From NCBI GenBank assembly GCA_963716135.1, contig OY970289.1:4154001-4218000 (forward strand): a stretch of 64,000 nt of DNA, given 5' to 3'. A program made the translations under genes and the position numbers. The notes below the pieces were generated by a model. It searched no databases. It had not been told where the DNA came from and worked only from the letters and a program-made list of their open reading frames with translations. Numbering within the stretch: position 1 is the first letter of the stretch; each line of letters begins with the position of its first letter. The stretch is from CAVRAW01 sp963716135 (lineage in GTDB: Bacteria; Planctomycetota; Planctomycetia; Pirellulales; JADZDJ01). Of the stretch, positions 1-7,732 are shown piece after piece.

Positions 1-2
1 AT

Positions 3-2078
3 CGCCAGCCTTCCCGCTGGAAGAACGTCATGGGGGAGGCGCGTCGCCAAGTAATTGAGGGCAGGGAACACCTGCTCAGCGTCTGCCATCGCGTCTCGGC
101 AGTTGACGGCAAGTTGCTGAATGAGGGTGAGGTGAATGAGTCAGTCGCCCTGACCTATCCGCTGGATGCTCAATACTATGTCGACCCGGATCCACGGCTG
201 CTAACACTGATCAGGGAAAAGTCAGTCCACATTTCTATGTCGCGAGAAGAGATCGCCGTTGCCCTTTCCCATATAAAGGCGTGGCGCCGCATTGTGGCGG
301 AGAATCGCTCCTATGCCTTAATTCTCGAGGACGACGTGTTCTTCGAAAAGGAATTCGCCGCTCAGCTCAATCGATCATGGCGGGAGTTGCCGAAGAGGCA
401 TAACAATGGCCCGAGTTTCGACCTCATGTACTTGTCATTTCGTGAAGTCGAGCGGGGAGCCCAGAGGGTTCCCTGTACACGAAATCTCTGTCGTCCTATC
501 AGGGGATACTGGTGGCTCTCAGGGTATGTACTTTCGTATGCGGGCGCTAGAAAGCTGTTGGGTTTGCTCCCGGTAATAGGACCCGTGGATCTGTGGATGA
601 ATCATCGCTTCCCCGATCTCGATGTTTATTCGACGCCCAGATCGGTGATCTCTCAGCGAGCGGATCTCCAATCGGACAATCGGTATTCGATTCTACCGCT
701 GCTCTCACAGATTGGGGTGCAGACAGACAAGACACACTTAGTCCTAGAGCAGACCAAAGGCCGGCGTCCAGTCTTCGGTGTTGGGTTCGATCGAGAATCG
801 GCTGCTATTTTAGAGTCAGCTCTGAGCCTCTTGGGCTACCGATGCTGCAATGACCGGTGGGGTCTGCTTTCAGCCAATGTGGGACAGCTTCTTGATAATA
901 ATCTGCCGTTGCTCTTCGACGCCTATATCCATGTCAGGAACGTTTCAAAAGCATTCACACAAGTCCAAGATTTGTACCCCGAGGCGGCTTTTATTTTGCC
1001 GCCCGCACCGCAAGAAGGAAGCGACCTGTCTCCTGAGGAATATTGGGCTGTTAGGACGCACTTTCTCGGTGAAGAGGATAAGCTGATAAACTTCGATGTT
1101 CGCGATCCGTCGGGCTGGCGCAACCTATGTAAGTTCCTTTGCTGTGAGGGACCCAGTCACCCATTTCCTACTAATGGGGACACGAATCACATCCCTGCTC
1201 TCTTGAGCGGATCCGTGCAGCGCACGACGGTGGTTGATCGCAAGTCTTCTGTACAGGAGCATGATGTTCATCCTTGGATTGTTCCCTACGAAAGAATGTC
1301 TGCCTTCGGTGTTCTTCGTGAGACCAGAACATGTGGCACGCAAGCCGGGGTGTTCAAATCTGTTGTTGCTGATGACTTTTCGTCTTTCGATGAGTCGCGA
1401 TGGACGGCTCTGGAGGACTCATTTCCATCGAATCTTGCGATGTTTCGACGTGAGAATATTGCACTCCAGATCCCTCATGGCTGCGGTATGACGCTCAACG
1501 CGAGCAATGTCGGGGATCGTGAATACTCCGCAGCATCACTTATCAGTAAGCAGTCATATCACTATGGCCGCTTTGAAGTAATCATGAGGCCGGCGCGCGC
1601 TCCAGGAGTGGTGACGGCATTCTTCTTACATAGAAACGATCCATGGCAAGAGATTGACATGGAACTGTTGGGTCGGGATACGACTAAGGTTTTGGTGAAT
1701 GTGTACTTTAACCCAGGAGATCCCGGCACCAAGTGCAATTTCGGGAATAGAGGCACGCCCGTTGTGATTGATCTCACATTTGATGCGGCCGAGGACTACC
1801 ATCGGTACGCAATCGAGTGGGAGCCTCACGAGGTGAGGTGGTTTGTCGACGACCATCTGATTCACGTCAGAGCGCTTTGGGAGCCTACTCCAGTGCCAAA
1901 CCTTCCGATGAGAATGTATTGCAGTATTTGGCCCCCGAACTCAGGAGATCTGGCTGGGGAGCTCAGGGCCTTTGACCTTCCGGTGTCGAGCGATTTAAGA
2001 CGCATCGAGTTGTGGGAGTGGTACGCGGCACTTCAGGCTTCGCCATCGCAGGACATGTCCACAGCCTGTCGTGCGTAG
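3..2078 (+). CDS. Three-domain GT25 glycosyltransferase / sulfotransferase-like / GH16 protein (5' partial)
   Basis: The reading frame is open from base 3. The residues before the first ATG (position 30) read RQPSRWKNV, like the arginine-rich strand that opens family 25 glycosyltransferases, so the gene starts left of the window. Residues below count from the ATG at 30. Residues 1-215 are GT25-like (AVDG at 24-27, acidic LEDDVFF at about 99-105). Residues about 246-385 resemble the PAPS-sulfotransferase family, with an opening VFGVGF and a closing WRNLCKFL...PFPTNGDTN, but the P-loop lacks the usual GTTS. Residues about 455-665 are a GH16 (laminarinase/carrageenase-type) domain with intact catalytic EIDME at 541-545. 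No signal peptide is visible. A role in making or tailoring a sulfated polysaccharide is inferred. Confidence 0.8.
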   Translation, partial: RQPSRWKNVMGEARRQVIEGREHLLSVCHRVSAVDGKLLNEGEVNESVALTYPLDAQYYVDPDPRLLTLIREKSVHISMSREEIAVALSHIKAWRRIVAENRSYALILEDDVFFEKEFAAQLNRSWRELPKRHNNGPSFDLMYLSFREVERGAQRVPCTRNLCRPIRGYWWLSGYVLSYAGARKLLGLLPVIGPVDLWMNHRFPDLDVYSTPRSVISQRADLQSDNRYSILPLLSQIGVQTDKTHLVLEQTKGRRPVFGVGFDRESAAILESALSLLGYRCCNDRWGLLSANVGQLLDNNLPLLFDAYIHVRNVSKAFTQVQDLYPEAAFILPPAPQEGSDLSPEEYWAVRTHFLGEEDKLINFDVRDPSGWRNLCKFLCCEGPSHPFPTNGDTNHIPALLSGSVQRTTVVDRKSSVQEHDVHPWIVPYERMSAFGVLRETRTCGTQAGVFKSVVADDFSSFDESRWTALEDSFPSNLAMFRRENIALQIPHGCGMTLNASNVGDREYSAASLISKQSYHYGRFEVIMRPARAPGVVTAFFLHRNDPWQEIDMELLGRDTTKVLVNVYFNPGDPGTKCNFGNRGTPVVIDLTFDAAEDYHRYAIEWEPHEVRWFVDDHLIHVRALWEPTPVPNLPMRMYCSIWPPNSGDLAGELRAFDLPVSSDLRRIELWEWYAALQASPSQDMSTACRA

Positions 2079-2345
2079 ACACGGGCAGGTTGGTCCGGCT
2101 GAGCCGCAGAATTCGTTCCGGCGGTCGCTCAACATGGCCCCCGCGCCGGGGTGTCCATGAACGATGACAACGAGGATGATTTTCTGGACGACTTACATTG
2201 CAGCGACGCCGGAGGAAGATGCCGATTTTCGCCCGGTCGTCTGGCTTGTGGCGCTGATCTGCGCCGGTTTCAATAATCGGCGGTTTGTTGATCAGCTGGC
2301 TGCATTAGAGCGCAAGGTTGTCGGCCGCGGGCTTGCGAGCGACAC
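2079..2345. other. Spacer with no supported gene
   Basis: No gene is supported here. A short plus-strand frame from ATG 2158 opens with an acidic MNDDNEDDFLDDL stretch and stops after about 40 codons. Another frame from 2164 runs into the 3' end of the convergent GrpB gene. Neither has a recognisable domain. They could be the two halves of one small frameshifted gene, but I cannot show this. Confidence 0.4.
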
Positions 2346-2849
2346 CTATTTCAACATCTCTGCTCGATTTGACAGCAAGGCCTCGATCCATTGCGACTTG
2401 GCGGCACGGTACTCCTCCATCGGCCGCCCTTCATGTCGCTGCTTGAGAGCATTAAAATCTTCGATCAAATAGGGATGGTCCCGCAGCAAGTCTCGTAACT
2501 TGGAAAACACATCAAACTGACCACCGGCTGCGGTCAGTTGAATTCCCAGCGGTGGCGTTGCAGCCGCATTCTTGAAGCTGGCAAAGTCGCTGGTGCGGAC
2601 GGAATTCTCGTTTCTGGGGTAATAGGCAGAAAGAATCTGCTCTGACTGCGCAAAAGCGTTTTGCGGAACCCGCACTTGGATATCGATATCTCCTTTGGTC
2701 AGTAAGCCGGGGACCGCGGTGCTGCCGACGTGCTCGATTTCGGCGCCAGGCAATAGTTTCCTCAGCTGTTGCCAATGCCGCTCTAGTGCCGCGGCAACGC
2801 TGTGATGGATCGAATCCGCGGTAACGAAATGGACAAGTTCCTCAGCCAT
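2346..2849 (-). CDS. GrpB-family nucleotidyltransferase-like protein
   Basis: This 167-aa protein carries the GrpB/UPF0157 signature: IEHVGSTAVPGL followed by KGDIDIQV at residues 38-60. That is the nucleotidyltransferase-fold GS...D.D arrangement of the family. The family occurs alone or fused to dephospho-CoA kinase, and its substrate is not settled. The start codon lies inside the last codons of the upstream epimerase gene (8-bp overlap), so the two are probably translationally coupled. Confidence 0.85.
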   Translation of the reverse strand: MAEELVHFVTADSIHHSVAAALERHWQQLRKLLPGAEIEHVGSTAVPGLLTKGDIDIQVRVPQNAFAQSEQILSAYYPRNENSVRTSDFASFKNAAATPPLGIQLTAAGGQFDVFSKLRDLLRDHPYLIEDFNALKQRHEGRPMEEYRAAKSQWIEALLSNRAEMLK

Positions 2850-3749
2850 GGTATCCAGCCGCTCGCACCAGCTGACTGATCGTTTCTTCTAGGAGCCTTG
2901 TGCCACCGAATCGCATGCCGAGCTTGCGGAGCTTGTCGGTCGCGATCTGATGCCGTGGAGCGCTTTGCTGGCCGCGGATTTCACTGGTACTTCCGGAAAG
3001 GCGTCGGGCGATCTGGGCCACATCCCACTGCGAAACATACCGGTCGCAGCAGTTGTAAGCTTGTCCGGCTACGTCCTCAGCTGACAGTAATATATGGACA
3101 GCCTGGGCCACATCGGCGGCATGCACTTCTTTGCCCCCGCCTTGGCAGGTGACCGGCTGTCCCTGCACGACCGCCTGGACCAGATCGAACCATTTGCTGT
3201 CCGCGGGCCGGTGCGCCAGTCCATATACGCCGCAGGGACGCAGGGCGAAATCTCGTAGCCATGCCCCAGGCCGTAACTGTACACGAATTCTTCCAGGGCC
3301 GCCTTGTGGGCGCCATAGTGACTGGTCGGCCACATGGGATGCGTTTCATCCAGCGGCCGATCGTCCAGGATCTTGTCATGGACCGCGCAGCTTGAGATCA
3401 GCACGAAGCGGCGAACGCCGCTGGCGCGTGCCGTTTCAATCAGTTCCAAGGTGCCCAGCACATTCCTCCGGACAAACTCCAGCAGGTCTCCTTGGCCTTC
3501 GCGGAAGCGTCCTTCAGGATGATCGAGCACCGCATGCACCACCGCGTCGCAACCACGGACCAGGGACTGGCAGGCGGCACGTTCTCCCAGCTCGCCAGCC
3601 GACCACTGGAGATTGGCGGCCAGATCCTCCAGGCCGCTGCGGTCACTTCCCTCCCGGTACCAGCAGCGACAGTTATGGCCATGGTGGATGAGATGCCGAG
3701 CAATGTAGCGCCCGATGAATCCCGTCGCGCCGGTCAGGGCAATTAGCAT
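2842..3749 (-). CDS. NAD-dependent epimerase/dehydratase (one frameshift)
   Basis: The N-terminal part (from 3749) starts MLIALTGATGFIGRYIARHL, the Rossmann GxxGxxG of extended SDR sugar epimerases. It continues to an active-site-like SHYGAHKAALE (YxxxK). Near 3255 the frame changes. The continuation ALRPCGVYG...VQAVVQGQPV...VHAADVAQA, the usual second half of the family, sits in another frame ending at 2842. One extra T in the ATTT run would restore GYEIFALRPCGVYG. I therefore treat it as one gene of about 302 residues with a one-base deletion, more likely a sequence error than decay. It is followed directly by the GrpB gene. The sugar substrate is unknown. Confidence 0.8.
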
Positions 3750-3863
3750 CGATGAAGAACTCCGGGGTTAAGAGTCAGACGTCGCTACATATTGTCCGCA
3801 TACGCAACCTATTCAATTCCCTTCCAGGTTTGTGTGCAAGCACGTTTAGGCGGTCCGAGCCTC

Positions 3864-4709
3864 CTAGGCGATATAACTGCAACGCCGAGTACTAACGCGA
3901 CGAATCCGCGGCAGGAGCCGCTGCAGTTCGGCCAATGCCTTGAGCGCCAGGGCCTGCGATCGCTCGGCTGTGGTGAAACAGCGCTTCAGGAAGCGACCGG
4001 AAGGTTTGCCCTCGGCCAGATGCAGCGCTTGTTCGAAGAATTGCCCTGCCATCCAGTTGGCCATCGCGCGCTGTGCCAACAGGCGTTCGAGCCGGAGCGT
4101 AAATGGCCCCATCTCTTCCCACCGAGCCTGTCGCTGCTGCTTCACAAATTCGACCACCTCGACCGGCTGCCCAGCGGCCAGAAGCGCTAGCCAGTCCCGT
4201 TCTAGCCGCTGGCCGAATTCCCAGAAATACTCCCAGATATCGCCGCGATCTTCCAGCAATTGGGCAAGCTTCGGCAAGACTTTCCAGTCCCCCGACTGAG
4301 CGCGCTTGACCACATGCCGCAGATCCAATACTAGCCCGTCTGCGATCGACACGATATCGCCAGCCGCTGCGGGAGGGTCAAGGATCGCGGCGCTGGCTGC
4401 ATCGAAGAAGAGGAACGGCGATTTGCGAAGCCTCCAGCGGTGCCGACCGGGGCGGTGGAAACCCAGCGCATAAAGCACGCCAGCCAGCAGGGTGGCCACA
4501 CCGGCGTTGAGCTGGGACAGCTCACGCTGCAGGCCCGCCAGGCGGGTGCGAAGGGCCCGCCACTCCCTCAACTCTGCCCGTCGTGAACCATAGAGTTGAG
4601 CCATGAATAGTGCCACTGGAGTACGCCCCAAATACCACTTCCGCACGCGGCCCCGCCGGCGGACGGTGCGATAAAAGTAAAAATGCCGACCTCGCTGCTC
4701 CCATCCCAT
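3864..4709 (-). CDS. Hypothetical protein with MGWE...YFYR N-terminus
   Basis: This 281-aa protein is not assigned to a named family. The N-terminus (MGWEQRGRHFYFYR, then basic residues and KWYLGRTPVA) resembles a group of hypothetical proteins I associate with planctomycete accessory regions. Residues about 45-70 are rich in Arg, Leu and Glu and may form a coiled coil. A GRHRWRLRK patch follows at about 90-100. The start is supported by a purine-rich GGAAGG about 10 bases upstream of the ATG. It lies 73 bp downstream of the next minus-strand gene and is probably co-transcribed with it. Function unknown. Confidence 0.65.
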   Translation of the reverse strand: MGWEQRGRHFYFYRTVRRRGRVRKWYLGRTPVALFMAQLYGSRRAELREWRALRTRLAGLQRELSQLNAGVATLLAGVLYALGFHRPGRHRWRLRKSPFLFFDAASAAILDPPAAAGDIVSIADGLVLDLRHVVKRAQSGDWKVLPKLAQLLEDRGDIWEYFWEFGQRLERDWLALLAAGQPVEVVEFVKQQRQARWEEMGPFTLRLERLLAQRAMANWMAGQFFEQALHLAEGKPSGRFLKRCFTTAERSQALALKALAELQRLLPRIRRVSTRRCSYIA

Positions 4710-4782
4710 GTGCTACACCTTCCTTTGTGCGCCGCGGCATCTGCCAAAACTGAACATCAATCCGCCGCATCCGTCGCGCAGA

Positions 4783-5661
4783 TTACGCCACTTCAACTTG
4801 TTCGGGTCCTTTCGCCTCGCCCGCCAGGGGACTTACGGTTTGCGGACTGGCAGTTGCCCGCTGTTTCCGCGCCTCAATGGCTTCTAAAACACGCAGTACT
4901 GGCCCCAAGGCCCCCGGAAATGCGTCATCCACCTCCGATTCAGCGCTTAGTGCTGCGTCTAGCCAAGCCGCTAGCGGCCCCTCGTCCGCGGTTACCGAAC
5001 AGCTTAACAGCAGCGCTCGCGCTAGGTACGAGAGCACTGAATCTGACTGGTGCGGGACAGAGGAAGGCGGCACTTTCGCCTCCAGCAGCGCGGCCACCGC
5101 AGGCACCTCAGGCAGCACAGCATCCAGCAGGTGCGGCCCGCCATAGTAGCCGATCATCCTGACTGCGGCCGGTAGTGCGGCAGCACCACTGTCCGACGTG
5201 CGGGATCCGACTGCGTGGGTGATGATGTAGTCATGCGCTGCCAAGCATTCGGCGACGTCGAAAAACAGCAGTGCATACCACCGCACAACCTCGGTATCGA
5301 GCCCTTCAGCCGCGGCGGCCTGGTCTGTGGATAATCCCGCGAGCAACCGGGCTTGCAAGCGATATATCTCAGGACTGCCGGCAAGCCGCTGTGCGTGTCC
5401 AATCAGGATGTCCTGGTTCGCCTGCTGCCCAAGTCGCCAGGCGGAGCGCAGATACGCAACTGCCGCCCAAATCGATGGGTCGGTGAGCGTCTTTCGCCAA
5501 TGCGGCTTGCGACCGCGGTCGCTGGATGCAGCCAGATGCTCAGCACAGCGCCAGCGCCAGTCGACCGGCGTTAGCGGGGACAAGGGCGATAACCAGCTGG
5601 GGTCAAACCAGGGTGCTACGTCGAGTTGATCGTCATCGCAGACAGCAGTGTCGGTCGGCAT
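4783..5661 (-). CDS. Hypothetical protein, accessory region
   Basis: About 292 aa, no recognised domain. I chose the ATG at 5661 (MPTDTAV) over 5709 because ACGGAAG sits a few bases upstream of it. The middle (ALLFFDVAECLAAHDYIITHAVG, residues about 135-157) and the Trp-rich N-terminus (WFDPSW, VDWRWR) suggest a soluble helical protein. Residues 70-130 include a repeat-like TDQAAAAEGLDTEVVRWY segment that could be an HTH-like helix pair. A 7+7-bp palindrome lies about 140 bp upstream of the start, matching one at the same distance before the gene at 6957. It pairs with the downstream gene at 3864-4709. Function unknown. Confidence 0.6.
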   Translation of the reverse strand: MPTDTAVCDDDQLDVAPWFDPSWLSPLSPLTPVDWRWRCAEHLAASSDRGRKPHWRKTLTDPSIWAAVAYLRSAWRLGQQANQDILIGHAQRLAGSPEIYRLQARLLAGLSTDQAAAAEGLDTEVVRWYALLFFDVAECLAAHDYIITHAVGSRTSDSGAAALPAAVRMIGYYGGPHLLDAVLPEVPAVAALLEAKVPPSSVPHQSDSVLSYLARALLLSCSVTADEGPLAAWLDAALSAESEVDDAFPGALGPVLRVLEAIEARKQRATASPQTVSPLAGEAKGPEQVEVA

Positions 5662-6314
5662 GAGCAACTTCCGTGTTTCAAGCGGGTGAACCGATCCCTG
5701 GATTGCCAACTTCCATTCTACGAAACATCTACCCGCTCCTTCAGCGCCAAGCGGCTTACGAATTGGCAGCGGGGGTTGTGCGGCCTCGCTCGGCCGGATT
5801 ATTTGATGTCAAATATCCCCAGTCGTGGGGTCATCGTTTCCTCGGCCAACCTCCAACATCTGGTCGGCGACATCGCAGGCGGTTTCAACGTCGCTTGGTC
5901 GTGTGCCGGTAATCCAGGCGACAACTCCCTAGCGAAATTGCCAACAGGCCGCTGGTCGACGGTCGGATGTTAGCCACCCAGTTCGTCGTGGTACATCGCC
6001 GGGTGGTTGGTCGGGTGGGGCGCCAAGTATATAGACGCCCGCCGACCATCCCCACCATCATTCCATCTACACATGCCTCCTCCGATATGCCTCCTTGGCC
6101 GTCCAGCCGTCCGACCATGATGGAGGGGCCAGTCCGGACATGCTGCTTGGCGGCGGCCGTCATATTCCCGTCACCTCCGTCCGCCGGCAGGCTACGCCCA
6201 GGCGGCTGGCTGTTGCCGATCCAAGGCCAGCGGGGCCGATGTCTGCGGCGCCGCCGTCGCCGTGGCGATTTTCCTCGAGCCGTCAGATCGCTATCCACGG
6301 CGCTTCGGCCGTCG
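5662..6314. other. Long spacer with palindrome and one possible microORF
   Basis: There is no confident gene in about 650 bp. It contains the palindrome at 5800-5815. It also holds a possible 34-codon minus-strand ORF (6074 to 5970: MCRWNDGG... ending MYHDELGG) preceded by CGGAGGAGG. That ORF is too short to call by composition. A longer minus-strand frame (6346 to 5885) is a run of Arg/Pro/Thr codons and looks like non-coding GC-rich sequence. Confidence 0.4.
5800..5815. promoter_or_regulatory. Candidate operator palindrome (copy 1)
   Basis: TATTTGA-TG-TCAAATA is a perfect 7+7-bp inverted repeat. It lies about 138 bp upstream of the minus-strand start at 5661. A near-identical site occurs at 7099-7114. 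On the minus strand it includes a TTGACA hexamer, so a promoter element is also possible, but I see no good -10 at the right distance. Confidence 0.45.
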
Positions 6315-6590
6315 CTACCTGTCTTTGCCGACTTCGACGTATCCAAGGTCCATCAACAATTTCTGTGCGCAGTCGAGCTGCAGCTTTTTGAAAAGCGCCT
6401 CCTCATAGGAGGCCGTCCGCACCGCTTCCTGCAATGCGTCGTGGAAGTGCTCGATCTCAGAATCGAGGAACCGCTTCTGGTACCCGGCCTTCTGCGTGCC
6501 AATCGCAGGGGCCTTCTGGGTGTTCTGGCGGCGCTTCACGCGCGGCGTTTCCCGGCCGGTTCTTGTGCGGGCTGATGTGCTTTTGTTCAT
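6315..6590 (-). CDS. Small hypothetical protein (91 aa)
   Basis: An excellent Shine-Dalgarno (AGGAGG, 5 bases before the ATG) supports a real start. The N-terminal third is very basic and polar (MNKSTSARTRTGRETPRVKRR), perhaps disordered or nucleic-acid binding. Residues 40-90 form an acidic/hydrophobic helical region (EIEHFHDALQEAV, EEALFKKLQLDCAQKLLMDLGY). It follows the gene at 6670-6957 by 79 bp on the same strand. I do not recognise a family. It may be a small DNA-binding or accessory protein of the integrated element. Confidence 0.6.
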   Translation of the reverse strand: MNKSTSARTRTGRETPRVKRRQNTQKAPAIGTQKAGYQKRFLDSEIEHFHDALQEAVRTASYEEALFKKLQLDCAQKLLMDLGYVEVGKDR

Positions 6591-6669
6591 TGGGAACCTC
6601 CTGCCGCCACGAGGGCGGCGTGTTGTAAGTGAAACGGTTCCACCAACAAGATTCGTGGCGGGCCGTCGG

Positions 6670-6957
6670 CTAATCCTTCGACTTCACCTCGCTATTGGCC
6701 GAACGAAGCGCCAAACCCCCGACCAACCAGGTATTACCTTTTCCCTTCGTCGCACGAGGGGACTTGTTCCTCTTAACGACCCGAACCACGCACCGGTCTG
6801 GAAAAAACCGAGCGGTCTTCAGCATGCCTTTTCCCAGGCTCTTCACGATCACCGTCTGTTGTTCGCTCGAGTCCTCCGGGGGACATTCCGTCGTAAAGAC
6901 TAGCCTGCCGTTGGAAAATATCTCGACTAGCACGCCGTTCTTGTTCTTCGGCTTCAT
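6670..6957 (-). CDS. Small hypothetical protein (95 aa)
   Basis: The start at 6957 (MKPKNKNGVLVEIF) is chosen because ACGGAGG stands about 9 bases upstream. The longer frame back to 7089 has no such site. The protein alternates beta-like hydrophobic stretches (VLVEIFSNGRLVFT, QTVIVKSLG, DRCVVRVVKR) with charged turns and has a basic C-terminal half. That suggests a small beta-rich, possibly nucleic-acid-binding protein. No family recognised. The palindrome at 7099-7114 lies about 141 bp upstream. Probably an operon with the 91-aa gene downstream. Confidence 0.6.
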   Translation of the reverse strand: MKPKNKNGVLVEIFSNGRLVFTTECPPEDSSEQQTVIVKSLGKGMLKTARFFPDRCVVRVVKRNKSPRATKGKGNTWLVGGLALRSANSEVKSKD

Positions 6958-7098
6958 GACAGTTGCCTCCGTAATGGAACGAACTTGAGCCCCGTTAGAA
7001 CGAATTTGAATCAAGGGTCGGTAGCCCCGGCGCCGCAACGGCGGGCTGTGGTCGTAGGGTACCGCTGAAACATTCCTAGCCCCCCCCACCTCTGGGTT

Positions 7099-7114
7099 TA
7101 TTTGATGTTAAATA
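7099..7114. promoter_or_regulatory. Candidate operator palindrome (copy 2)
   Basis: TATTTGA-TG-TTAAATA differs by one base from the palindrome at 5800-5815. It lies about 141 bp upstream of the minus-strand start at 6957. The flanking ATCCC is also shared between copies. This looks like a common operator or promoter element for two units of the element. Confidence 0.45.
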
Positions 7115-7550
7115 TCCCTGGACTCTCGAAGCTTCACAGCGGCGTTAGGCCGCGCTTAGCCAACATCACGTCGCAGCTATCCGAAATGACTACTGTCACT
7201 CGTGTTGACTTTCCGCCCGAGGGTCCTTCATGTTCAGGAAGATCTCGGCGGCTTGCTGTAGTTAACGGTGATGCCCAACAATCAATAGCAGGTGCCGTCT
7301 TCCACCCGTTACCATCGCAGCTCTCAATACGCGACACTCTGACACCAGAACGCCGATTGCTTTGCACCGATACACGTTCCTCCAAATCGACGGCCGTGGG
7401 TGCCTCCTCAGGCGGACAGCTCGGCATATCCAGACTGCCAAAGGTCGGTGTTTCCATCATCACGGGTGGTCGGGAGGGGACGGCGGATCGCCGTCCTCTC
7501 CCTCCCTTTGTATATGAGGCCGGAAATGCAGGATTTCCGTACTCGCGGCC

Positions 7551-7599
7551 AATTGGCGGGAAATCTGACCAAATACGCTGCGCGGATTTCCCGCCAATT
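7551..7599. repeat. 15-bp perfect inverted repeat
   Basis: AATTGGCGGGAAATC at 7551-7565 is repeated in reverse complement at 7585-7599, with a 19-base spacer. There is no T-run, so it is not a standard intrinsic terminator. It lies about 130 bp past the end of the polymerase-like gene. It could be a hairpin protecting the transcript, a protein-binding site or an origin-like structure of the element. Confidence 0.6.
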
Positions 7600-7732
7600 C
7601 GCGTGATAGAAAGCGGCCCTGTCGAGCCAGGTTAGTGGCATTCTCGAGTTTCCGATGTGCACACTCCTGGCTCTCCCACGGCCTGGTCTGGCAACAGGAA
7701 ACGCTTTTTCGTGGCTGTCGTTCATGGTGCAA

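Larger units (their letters stand above)
6958..7732. other. Spacer after the polymerase-like gene: palindrome, inverted repeat, weak ORFs
   Basis: About 775 bp without a confident gene. A minus-strand frame from 7725 (MNDSHEKAFPVARPG, 105 codons to 7408) starts just after the polymerase-like stop. Another minus-strand frame runs from 7463 (METPTFGSLD) to 7134. Neither has a convincing ribosome site or domain. The stretch also holds the palindrome at 7099-7114 and a strong inverted repeat at 7551-7599. Confidence 0.35.

Noticed and set aside
5885..6346. 153-codon minus-strand frame in the element
   Set aside because: Low-complexity Arg/Pro/Thr residues, no start signal, overlaps the end of a gene with a perfect ribosome site.
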